DNA of 64,000 bases from Allolobophora icterica. Its lineage: Eukaryota > Annelida > Clitellata > Crassiclitellata > Lumbricidae. The translations under genes and the position numbers were made by a program. The stretch is from positions 42,604,861 to 42,668,860 of the forward strand of contig OY744613.1 of assembly GCA_963556255.1 (NCBI GenBank), read 5' to 3'. Positions 45,401-54,116 of this stretch are shown here, one piece after another (position 1 is the first letter of the stretch; each line of letters starts with the position of its first letter). The notes below the pieces were generated by a model that was not told where the DNA came from, did not search any database, and saw only the letters and a program-made list of their open reading frames with translations.

Positions 45401-48400
45401 CTTGGGATCGTTGGCGCATTGGTCTGGCAGGGTTTCGTGGCTACGACTAACGCGTTCACATCACTCACCTTTCTTATTTTTGCTGAAAAAACACAAACAC
45501 TTGGTTGACTCTAATTCATCAAATGACCGAATGACTGATTGACTGTCTACAATTGATTTATTGTTAAAGAACCGATTCATTCACTGATATGACAACCAAC
45601 TGCGCTTTGAATTTAAGATCTTAAACTGACAGCACAGTTTATTTATTTTATGTTTATTCCGGATATTTCTATAGCGCCTCTCGAAGTCTACTACTACTCA
45701 GAGGCGCTCCTGACTACAGCATTTGATACTGTGTCAGAATTTTCATGCCGAAGCGCCACGAGCAATTGCGAGTGAAGGGCTTGCCCAAGGTCCGTACGCA
45801 GCGGCTAGAGTGGGATTCGAACCTGCAACCCTCTGGTCACAAGGCGCCGAACTTACCACTGAGCCACCACGCCCCACAAGAGTTACTGAGATACTTAAAG
45901 AGATTGTAACCCTAGAGAAAACTATAGCACTCTTATTGCAACACACAATGTATCAATCGTCTGTCATTTTGAATTACATAAACTGTAAAGTGTAAAATGA
46001 CAACTTGTGAAGCATTATATGTAATCAGCTACATATGATGTTTCACGCTGTCATCAGATGTAAAATATAATCCATTAGACACATTGTGGTAAGAGCTAAT
46101 CCATTATTTGCACTGGACTGAGGAATGAATGAGATGCCTAACAACCTGCGACATGAGCTTTTCGGCCTCTTTTCCACAAACACTAGAAGATATGTTCGAT
46201 CGTGGTTTCATTGTGTTAGGTCGGGAGTGCCTCTGATAAGTCTCTCTTAAAGCGGAGCTATATAAATTTGCAATTACCATTATCAACACCACCAAAACAG
46301 ATTTGCTTATAAGACCTTATCCATGAAACAGATCTTTGGTTAAGATCTTATCCATTAAACAGCTACTGACCAAGAAAGTCTAACATGGTCAGTCAGTTGG
46401 ATCACATCAAAGAACAGACATAGCTTACATGGAACAGGATGAGGAGTATCATGGCTCTCTGCTGGTCGCTTCTTGTCGGAAGTAGATGCAGTTTCTGACA
46501 AAGTTGAGTTAACTATCTTGACCTTGACCTTTTGACGACCTTCCTCGTCCTCGATGCATTTGGCGTATTCGATCGACAAAGCGGATTTGTCAGCATTGTT
46601 TTTCGCCTGCTGGTAGATCAACGTGTGGTAGTTCATGAACCTCTCTCTCTGCAAATCCATCAAACTCTAAATCATTATCCAGGTGCTGTTTTACCACCTA
46701 TGAGGCGCTTAATCAATGGCACTTAATAAATTTGTAATAATAATAATCTATCAATTTGCCTCCAACTTTTTAACGCCATTGCTTTTAGAGGAACCTTAAC
46801 ATCCCACCCTGGAGATGAGGACGGCGTGCTCCAAGCTTAAATACACTTCTGTTTTATAGTTTCTTAGACCCTGAGGGATTTTCATACCTCGGGCGTTAAA
46901 AAATAATAATAATAATAATAATAACAATAATAATAACAACAATAATAAAATAATAATAATAAATATTAATAATAATAAATATTAATAATAACAATGATAG
47001 TAAGCAGGATTTATTTACACAACAAAAACTCAGCAGCATACCTCACAATTCATCACTAAAAGTTATTTTCACTGGACTGAGGAATGGTACTACTCTAAAC
47101 ATCCAAGCCATCTGTCGAAGGGAACCTGTTTGTCGGTTGCACGTGTGTTCGTGGGCCTGCCTCTGGTGACCAGTGTTTTATCTAGACACCTTTGGGGGGA
47201 AATGTCCCCCAGGATTTATGTTTCCCCCCAGACGCCAGCAATATTACAATGTAGAGACCTTTAGGGGAGGAAAATCCCCCTCATAGGATACATGTTTCCC
47301 CCCCCCCGAGTGGTGAATAATAAACTTTTTAGAGAGATGAATTCCTAAAAAGTCATAAACCTGATTGAGAGAGTAATCCCTTTAGAAAAAGTGTTAAAAT
47401 GAGACGAAAGACTAAAAACAAGTCTTACACCTTTTTGGAGATGAAATTTTAAAAAGTCTTAAACTTTTTAAAGATGGGTGAAATTAGAATTAACAAATTT
47501 TTGTGTAAATTCGCTGGTCCCCCAGAAACCTTGTTTCCCCTCCCAGAAGAGATTAAACACTGGATTAAACACTGTCTGGTGACTCTTCCATTGTTTTGCG
47601 AACTGATGTAATATATTTCTGTTCATAATAACATTTGACATCATACAGGCTAGTGCAGTGAGCACCTCTAATTTGGTTTGCCATTTGAGTGGCGCAATAT
47701 AAATCACCAATTACATTACACTACTAGCAACTGGTCTCACACAGACCAGTAACTGTAATTGCAAGTGCTTATTTATAGTGCCTCTCGCGGAAAGCCCATC
47801 CGCAGCAAGGCATTTACCAGTGTGTAATCAAACCATCAGTTGCGGACTTCATCGAACTATTGCTATTCCCCATTGTCATAGCAACAATAATGGGAACTCC
47901 GAACACCTTCATAGAATTCCACCGGTTTGCCTCTGCACATATATATGTCTATGAGTCTGCCAATGGTGACTTTTCTAGCTATTAAACATTAGCACACCTG
48001 TTTGAACAGCTCAACAGAAACTCCTCAGAGAAATAAAGGTACGGGTAATGCTTTTACCCTGTAGACGGCTTTAAATAGCTACATGTGTACTATCAAGTGA
48101 AATATTAATAACTGCACGAGACCATGAGATGAAGCAGAGCAGCACAGCCTCGAAGATAAATGGGCTAAGAGAAATCGCCAAACCACGGAGGAAATCCTAA
48201 AGGAGATGCGATGGGGGAAAGGAGAGCCAGTGCAGGACTGGGAACAATAAACTACTGATTATGCATATGGTTGTATGCAACACAGACCATGTACTGCAGA
48301 CGATGCTTCATGGCCGTAACGTGGCTGACAATGAGTTTGAAGGAGAATTTAACTTCACACAGGTTACAGACGCACACAGTCCCCAAACCATTCGTCTTCT

Positions 48401-49610
48401 GTTGAAACTCTGTGACATACTGAAGACCTAAACGAAACAAACACTAAATATAAACCACTGTCACTGCCAATGCATAGAGTGTGTCGTCGATACCTCCTCT
48501 GTGTCAAATGCAATGACAATGTCAGTGTTTGGACAGTTGTCACATTTAAGCATGGTAGTAATAATATTGCTACATAATACATTATGACAATAATGTTTTC
48601 TTGTTTCTAAGGAATAACTCTTACCCTGTGAAAAAGTAATAATAGTAATAGGCCTAATAATAATAGCACATTTTTCGCACTGGTCTTCGATGAAAATGTG
48701 CGGTTCCAGACATTATTTCACTTGTTTTAATTAATGTCTAAGTCCGTGAAAATAATAATAGTAATATGAAAACAAGACAATAATAAAATAATAACTCAAT
48801 CTAGCAGGTCCCAAAATGGTTAGAGAGCTCAGCCTGTAACACGCAGGGTATGGGTTCGAGCCTCCAATCAGGTAGTCAGTGTGTAAGGACTGTGTGCAAG
48901 TCCTTCAGTCACAATTGCTCAGCAACATCGATATTTTATCACATGGTCAAGTGCGAATTTCTTAACTTTGGAATGAAGGCAATATCAAATACATTTGTAT
49001 TGTATTATTGCACTATATTGTTTTGTACTTCTCTGGAGCTGTTTAAGCCCAGAGGACTCGAACGTATCTCAGGAAAAATAACATTAACACATTGTATAAG
49101 TAATATCTGGTAACAATAAAATAAGACAAGAACAAGAAAACAACAATAGTATTACTATTAGCAGAATAGTAGTATTACTACTAGTAGAACAGTAGTATTA
49201 CTACTAGTAGAGCAGTAGTATGACTATTAGCAGAATAGTAGTATTACTATTAGTAGAGCAGTAGTATTACTATTAGCAGAATAGTAATATTATTATTAGT
49301 AGAACAGTAGATTGCTATTAGCAGAAGAGTAGTTTTACTATTAGTAGAACAGTAGTATTACTATTAGCAGAATAGTAATATTATTATTAGTAGAACAGTA
49401 GATTGCTATTAGCAGAACAGTAGTATTACTACTAGTAGAACAGTAGTATAACTATTAGCAGAACAGTAGTATTACTATTAGTAGTTTACCGATAAGAGGC
49501 ACTTCACAAGCATCAATAATTGGCTGAGAGAGACAGACTTCGTCTGGCTTATCTTCATCGTTGATCTCACGACAGCCGGATGCGGTCGTCCCTTTTGAAA
49601 TCGTCGACAT
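39284..49610 (-). CDS. U1-type zinc-finger, proline-rich protein (six exons)
   Basis: Spliced minus-strand gene of 1088 codons. Exons in order: 49610-49490, 48427-48288, 46648-46429, 45482-45204, 43492-41115, 39412-39284 (stop TGA). All five junctions agree in phase, and the first exon begins with ATG (MSTISKG). One C2H2 finger of U1/matrin type, CNLC...SHVTAMKH, uses C61, C64, H76 and H82 (spacing CX2CX11HX5H). It is preceded by PLIGLQYVTEF. Such fingers usually bind RNA or take part in splicing or transcription (family knowledge). The rest is low-complexity: Pro/Ser-rich, with a polyproline block near residues 410-450, and a lysine-rich C-terminus (VEYKLKQKSEKKTG). I do not recognise the orthologue; a nuclear location is inferred. 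Introns contain minisatellites at 39730-40239 and 44230-44905. It converges with the RhoGAP gene. Confidence 0.85.
39605..39690 (-). mobile_element. LINE 3'-tail copy, reversed
   Basis: Reverse complement of the shared tail (accggcgtt; gtgcgccatcgggagatgcc). It lies in intron 5 of the U1-finger gene, near the minisatellite. Confidence 0.55.
39730..40239. repeat. 23-bp minisatellite, ~22 copies
   Basis: Unit aaattacaatcctttccaca plus acc, nearly invariant. Two units have lost one c (near 39860 and 39950) and one has aaacaaa for aaccaaa. It gives ~200-codon frames on the plus strand because the unit lacks stops. It lies in intron 5 of the U1-finger gene. Confidence 0.97.
40240..41114. other. 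Intron 5 of the U1-finger gene, remaining part
   Basis: A diverged LINE-tail fragment may lie at 40490-40560 (aagtgccatcgactgatggg). AT-rich DNA otherwise, with no further exon found. Confidence 0.4.
41115..43492 (-). CDS. U1-finger gene, large exon 5 (proline-rich)
   Basis: Acceptor ggtttag; donor gtaagt at 41114-41109. About 793 codons, residues 254-1046. Contains a polyproline block (about 42905-43022), the segment HPGFAKLMALIESPEKSPED, many PQ/SP/RP motifs, and a near-tandem repeat RPVASHNIPQSN / RPVAFHNIPQSN (about 42170-42270). The frame stays open upstream of the acceptor into repeat sequence, which is not coding. Confidence 0.85.
43500..43700 (+). repeat. tRNA-headed SINE
   Basis: cttggtggttagcgagatca then gagcaagcccaatactcaca and attgctcattgcca, ending ttcaataaatgc. 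Same family as 24030-24215. It lies immediately upstream (intron side) of exon 5 of the U1-finger gene. Confidence 0.6.
44110..44967 (-). pseudogene. Partial duplicate of U1-finger exon 5, expanded by a minisatellite
   Basis: On the minus strand the flanks read LALIESPHKSPEDDGNLPMT and SVLSGAGLKLLQHVSSRPI, close to LMALIESPEKSPEDDATLPV and LSVLSGAGLKLLQHVSSRHL of exon 5 (42610-42850). Between them a 28-bp unit replaces a short stretch of the original. It lies in intron 4 in the same orientation as the gene. The copy has no obvious splice sites, so I call it a pseudo-exon. Confidence 0.85.
44230..44905. repeat. 28-bp minisatellite, ~24 copies
   Basis: Unit ctggcaggagaaggccactg plus atggttga, with 29-bp variants (ggtttcactgg). 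As 28 is not a multiple of 3, the encoded peptide cycles every 84 bp, and all three minus-strand frames are open over long distances. Confidence 0.96.
45204..45482 (-). CDS. U1-finger gene, exon 4
   Basis: Acceptor gttttttcag, donor gttggt (weak), phase 1 at both ends. 92 codons, Pro/Arg-rich (KIRKVSDVNALVVATKPCQT ... RPPAPVAPREPINNF). Confidence 0.83.
45640..45880 (-). repeat. tRNA-derived SINE, reversed
   Basis: On the minus strand the head reads ggcgtggtggctcagtggta ... gttgcaggttcgaatccca, with clear A-box and B-box sequences. The SINE body on the plus strand shows gcgcctctcgaagtctacta. Confidence 0.75.
46130..46290 (-). repeat. SINE copy, reversed (gcgctcccgacc family)
   Basis: gtgttaggtcgggagtgcct then gtctctcttaaagcggagct and atataaatttgcaattacca: the reverse complement of the copies at 16640 and 26875. 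Confidence 0.6.
46429..46648 (-). CDS. U1-finger gene, exon 3
   Basis: Acceptor gatttgcag, donor gtaagc; enters phase 0, leaves phase 1. 73 codons beginning RERFMNYHTLIYQQAKNNAD, charged and probably helical, then a Ser/Lys-rich segment (STSDKKRPAES). Confidence 0.85.
46905..46995. repeat. (AAT)n microsatellite
   Basis: Imperfect AAT/AAC run in intron 2 of the U1-finger gene. Confidence 0.92.
47171..47574. mobile_element. Inverted-repeat DNA element (hAT-like ends)
   Basis: Ends cagtgttttatc and ...gattaaacactg, flanked by a 9-bp direct repeat tctggtgac (47162-47170, 47575-47583). The right end is doubled (gattaaacactg twice). Interior has tccccc-rich blocks and repeated aaaagtcttaaac-type units. 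No transposase. Confidence 0.78.
48288..48427 (-). CDS. U1-finger gene, exon 2 (zinc finger)
   Basis: Acceptor cgtttag, donor gtctgt (weak). Encodes LQYVTEFQQKTNGLGTVCV then CNLCEVKFSFKLIVSHVTAM and KHRLQYM: the complete U1-type finger. Confidence 0.85.
48790..48960 (+). repeat. tRNA-headed SINE
   Basis: atggttagagagctcagcct ... gggtatgggttcgagcctcc (A- and B-box-like), then gtcacaattgctcagcaaca. It lies in intron 1 of the U1-finger gene. Confidence 0.65.
49140..49487. repeat. Imperfect tandem repeat ending at a splice donor
   Basis: Repeats of agtagtattactattagcag with variants (period ~18-36 bp). It runs up to the donor of exon 1 of the U1-finger gene at 49489. Confidence 0.9.
49490..49610 (-). 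CDS. U1-finger gene, first coding exon
   Basis: ATG at 49610, donor gtaaac. 40 codons plus one base: MSTISKGTTASGCREINDED then KPDEVCLSQPIIDACEVPLI, acidic. It joins in phase to GLQYVTEF of exon 2. Upstream non-coding exons, if any, were not found. Confidence 0.82.
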
Positions 49611-50013
49611 CGTCTACTACAAGACACAACACAAAATTAAGTCTTTGCAGTTTAATCAGCAGTGGTAGTTACTGGTTCATGCATTTCTCAATGCACTGAT
49701 TCCAGTCTATGAGGAAATTGTATGATCAAACAATATAGTTATTGTCATTTTTATTATTGTAATCATTATTGTTGTTGTTATTATTGTTGTTATTGTAGTT
49801 GTTGCTGTGGCTGTTTTTGTTCTTTTTCTTGTTCTTAGAACTACTACTACTATAGCAACCATATGGCCATGACCCTGCTCATTGTTCACTGAAATGATTG
49901 GGTAGATCCTTCACCCCTGCTGCCCATTTAAATCGGTGCCAAACCATTTAATGTCCCCAAGGCCATGCCAGCCTAAGATTAAAGTCTCTTAAATAACAAC
50001 CATCGGTAAGTGA

Positions 50014-50412
50014 ACCTGCATCCCTCAACCAGAGAGAAGCCTAGACATCAGGTCTAACAAAAGTAGCTTATTGGGCCATAACAGAGCGAAACAGCAAATT
50101 CCAGAGGATACCAGCTCTGAGAAATCACAAATACCCAGCACCACGTTTCCTCAAGCAACAATAAATGAGTCAAGACATCCAGGAAACAAACACAAAATAT
50201 GTGATTCTAGCCTAGGTGAGCTTAGGAAAGTTAGATTGCTATGTTCTGAGATGCGTGTTCAACTGGACAATGGGCTAGAAGACCTGATCTTGAAGAAATC
50301 CGTTGTACGTGGATTTACACCAAAAGTTGAAGCTATAAGTTCTTTGTTCGTCAATTGCCAAAAAGGCAATATGCCCAAACAAATTGATCGAAGCTCTGTA
50401 ACAGTGAATTAG
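50014..50412 (+). CDS. Orphan reading frame, possible terminal exon
   Basis: Open on the plus strand from 50014 to a TAG at 50410-50412. An acceptor-like site (ccctcaaccag, ending 50032) would give ~126 codons: charged N-terminal half, then LGELRKVRLLCSEMRVQLDN, GLEDLILKKSVVRGFTPKVE and AISSLFVNCQKG. It looks more protein-like than chance, but there is no good ATG, no recognised domain and no upstream partner exon. It lies just upstream of the U1-finger gene, on the opposite strand. Confidence 0.35.
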   Translation, partial: TCIPQPERSLDIRSNKSSLLGHNRAKQQIPEDTSSEKSQIPSTTFPQATINESRHPGNKHKICDSSLGELRKVRLLCSEMRVQLDNGLEDLILKKSVVRGFTPKVEAISSLFVNCQKGNMPKQIDRSSVTVN

Positions 50413-51240
50413 GTGGCCAGAGTTGGTGGGGTACACTGTTTGAACCGAAATTGTTACGCCTAATTTTTAACATGCTACTTTATCAACTATGCTCTTAAAA
50501 TGTCCACTGCTGCGGTCTATTTCAGAAATTTCCACACCATCGACACAGACTGTCTAAACAGCATTAGTTTAAAAAATTACATTTCGTGAAGACCTCTTTA
50601 AGAAGTAGCGTAGTAAATTTGTTTACATTCAACATTAAAGAAGGCAACCTAAATATGAAGCGCATCCTCTAACGTGTACGATTCATTGATTTGCAGGTTT
50701 TAGTCAGACCTTTTATGCACAGAAGCTATTCACTGTCATAGGTGATTTTTGGTGACATTTAATACAATTATAAGCACAAAACATAACAAATAAACCGTCC
50801 ATGTGCAAACATTAATATCGTCCATTTATATTTTTTTATTTAAAACTAAATAACATACTTGTGAAATATTGACGATGGACCATTACCTAAAGATTTCGGA
50901 GACTAGCAAGAGCACCCGAGGGAAGTTGCGCCATCTGGTGACAAAAGGACAATTACAATGATCACAACGTTCACGACTCAAAAAAGTTAACCGAATTAAG
51001 TGCAATCTATGTGTTAAAACTTCTAGGGCACCATTATAAATTCTATACGAAAACTTTTGTTTCTTTTACTGTTTAATTGCCATTTATTAAAAATTATTAA
51101 CACGCATGCTCAAATTAACTAAATATCACGCATATCAATAAATACTCAACAACGATGACGTCATTATATTTAGCGCCTGTTTAACAAATTGCTTAAAAAT
51201 GTACCGTTAATGAACTTATTGAAGCTAATTGGTCGATAAC
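50413..51240. other. Unannotated stretch
   Basis: AT-rich, with no gene or repeat recognised. It may include decayed 5' sequence of the LINE that follows. Confidence 0.35.
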
Positions 51241-51245
51241 TATCA

Positions 51246-51780
51246 TTGATTTTAACAGATCTACGAACTCATTGTTTCCTTTCAGTCGAATATCCTTTTA
51301 ATTGTGTAAGTGGAAACAGGTCGCAATATTATAAATTTCATAAATTCAACTTAAGAAAAAGGGGACATGCTTTTGAATTACCGCACTTTAATACATTGCT
51401 ACATAAGAAATCCTTCATCATTCGCTCACTGTACAAGTATAAAAACTGGGTTAATGCTGGTTCTAGTACCTGTTCTGATATATCTAAACTGGCCCTTTTT
51501 GTAGACCATAGTAATGCTTATGTTCCTTAGAATGTAAGGCTTAGATCATAACTTTAGTTATAGATAGGCCTATGTATGTAAATAAGACACTATCGTTTAT
51601 TGTTTATAATTCTGTATAATGTATATGTATGTAAATAAGACATTATATAGAATTGCTTGTGTTTAAACTGTCTTACAGTGTTAGGCCCTACTGATATTGT
51701 GATCCTTTTGTATGTATTGTTGTAAAGTATGAGCGTTTGTCTTATACTAATAAAAGATTACTTACTTACTTACTTACTTA
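51246..51780 (+). mobile_element. LINE 3' end, (TTAC)n-tailed family, plus strand
   Basis: A frame to 51530 reads FHKFNLRKRGHAFELPHFNT then LLHKKSFIIRSLYKY, like the final segment of CR1-like polyproteins (compare 57942-58184 minus). It is followed by a 3' UTR and a cttacttacttacttactta tail. Confidence 0.7.
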
Positions 51781-51784
51781 TATT

Positions 51785-52012
51785 AATAATAATAATAATA
51801 ATAATATTTATTCTTTAATTAAGCGCCTGCAAACGCACTGCGCTGTACATGTACATGTTATGCGATAAATCTTAACTACTAACAGAACAGACAGCCTGCA
51901 ATACACGGCGCAAATGCAGCCTACAAAGCATGTCCGCCTATGGGACTCGATCTCTGTACCTCTCGCACTCTACGCCAGATGTTATCCAATGCGCTAAGTG
52001 ATTGTTAGAGGT
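51785..52012 (-). repeat. tRNA-derived SINE, reversed
   Basis: On the minus strand the head reads acttagcgcattggataaca ... ggtacagagatcgagtccca, with A- and B-box-like motifs. It begins at the LINE tail. Confidence 0.65.
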
Positions 52013-52022
52013 TTACATAACG

Positions 52023-52691
52023 CAGAGGCGTAGAGACCGCCCTCCATACCCTCCGACCGGAGGGGGCCCCGCAAGGAAAGGGGCCCCTAAAAGTGGCAAA
52101 AATAACCGTGAACGGCGTGAAGTCATTATAATACAGTTTTGATACATAACATAATGCTATTGGCTACGTCGTCAGACTTCAGTTATCTGTTGGCTAGGGT
52201 TAGGGTTACCCTCAGTGGCGTCACGAGGAGGTGCGGGGGGGGGGTGCGGACCGCACCGGGTGACACCCTCAGAGGGGGTGACACCCAAGATGAGAAATGA
52301 TGAAATTTTTGGAAGATGAGGAATTCCTAAAAAAAGGTCATCACTTTTTAGGGGAGACGAATTTCTAAAAAAAGGTCATCACTTTTTTTGGAAACGAATT
52401 CCTAAAAAAAGTATCACTTTTCTTGGGAGACGAATTCCTAAAAAAGTCATCACTTTTTTGGGAAGACGAATTTCTAAAAAAAGGTCATCACTTTTTTAGG
52501 GTGACACCATGACTTTACCGCACCGGGTGACACCAGCCCTAGTGACGCCACTGGTTACCCTAACCCTGAAGGTCTATGTATACATAATATGAACCCTGAA
52601 TATTGTATATTACCGCATTCCAGTTTCCCCATTGTAAGGGGCCCCGGACATATGTTCGGAGGGGGCCACGTTCTTTGTTGCTACGGCTCTG
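52023..52691. mobile_element. hAT-type element, outer of a nested pair
   Basis: Ends cagaggcgtag and ctacggctctg (one mismatch), flanked by the 8-bp duplication acataacg (52015-52022, 52692-52699). No transposase. A second hAT element lies inside at 52213-52553. Confidence 0.85.
52213..52553. mobile_element. hAT-type MITE, long copy, nested
   Basis: Same family as 29505-29734: ends cagtggcgtcacgagg and ctagtgacgccactg. Flanked by gttaccct (52205-52212, 52554-52561). Holds about five units around gacgaattcctaaaaaaagg against about two in the other copy. Confidence 0.92.
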
Positions 52692-53321
52692 ACATAACGC
52701 CTACATCGCATCACACAAGCGGACCACATGGTCATTCTTGTGATCACTGAGCACTGTAGAACTGTTAATTTTTCTTGGTTTAAAATTCGTATCCGTCGTA
52801 ATCGCAATTCGTTGTTCACTTTAAACCAGATCAACTAACCGACTGTAAAATGTTATCGAAAATGATTATTCTTGCTCTATAACATTAAACATTTATCGAG
52901 GTACGATAATTCGATAAAATAGATAAGCACATCAAGAAGTATCCTAGATAAAATCAAATGTTGCTTTAAAGACAAAATACAAAACTGTTTAGGCATCTTG
53001 TTTTGTCTTCACTTCCAATTCGAAAATATTGCTTTCACTATTTGACCAGCCTCTTGCAGAGTTTTCACCATGGCTAATAATAAGGGAAGGTTTACTGTAA
53101 GTGAAGATATTGTTACTTATAGTTACCTTAGGTGGAAACTCATTACTCGTGTAAACAACCAAGTAGAAACTCAGGAACACAAGAAAATTTCAAGATTAAT
53201 TAAAAAGTAAGTAAAACTAAAGAGTGAGTAAAACTAAAGAGTAAAAATGACTGATCTCCAAGAAATCAGACCATCCCAGGTTTGCAGCCATCCAGAAATG
53301 TGCCTTTGATTGTATATTATA

Positions 53322-53363
53322 ATTACTATTATTATTATTATCATCATCATTATTATCATTATT

Positions 53364-53394
<31 letters not shown>

Positions 53395-53404
53395 TTATTT
53401 ATGC
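53322..53404. repeat. (ATT)n microsatellite
   Basis: Imperfect ATT/ATC run. Shorter ATT and GTT runs follow at 53460 and 53505-53551. Confidence 0.93.
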
Positions 53405-53551
53405 CCAAAGTTGATATGATCCCTCAGGTGATAAAAAATTGTCCGGAGACAGCAAATTATTATTATTATTTATACCCAAAGTCGATATGATCCCTCAGGT
53501 GATTATTATTGTTGTTGTTGTTATTGTTGTCGTTGTTGTTGTTGTTGTTGT

Positions 53552-53689
53552 CAAAGCCGTAGCCAGGATTTTGTTTTGGGAGTGGTTACTCGTCCTTGAG
53601 CAAGCCGACAAGCAACCGAGTTTTATTTTACATTATTTAATTTCGGGTGGTGTTTAAACACCCAAAACAACCCGCTAGCTACAGCCTTG
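53552..53689. mobile_element. Probable hAT-like MITE
   Basis: Imperfect inverted ends caaagccgtagccagg and ctagctacagccttg around ~138 bp, set in a GTT/ATT microsatellite, so the target duplication cannot be read with confidence. Confidence 0.5.
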
Positions 53690-54116
53690 GTTATTATTAT
53701 TATTATTACACATTATAGAGAGCTGTGACAAATTTAAGAAAAGTTCTAGACAATAAAATGAATATCAGAAATCAAATTCACAATTTTTATTTACGGATGT
53801 CTCCATCTTCCTTTCTGTACTTTCCTTTTCCGCCGATGTGTGAATTTATACGAAGAGCTCACACAACATATACTTTCCAAAAATTAAACCATAATAACTT
53901 TACTTAGATTTGAACATGGACTCCTGAAGTGACCAATTGACAATTGGGTAACCTCTCTAAGAAATTATTTGGTCCATCAAAACTTGCTCACAAGGAAGAC
54001 ATTGACACTTTTGGTATTTTCAATGTACCATTTCCACTATGGTCGGATTACAGAGTAAATAAAAAGTGATAAATGTACAAGTTTTGCTATTGTTTTTCTG
54101 TGTTGAAGATCTGAAA

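Noticed and set aside
53071..53100. ATG with good context followed by a gtaagt donor (MANNKGRFT)
   Set aside because: Phase 0 joining to the acceptor before the zinc-finger ATG gives an immediate stop, so it is not its first exon.
54066..54116. Upstream extension of the first zinc-finger frame
   Set aside because: It has no ATG start, and the first ATG at 54117 follows an acceptor-like site.
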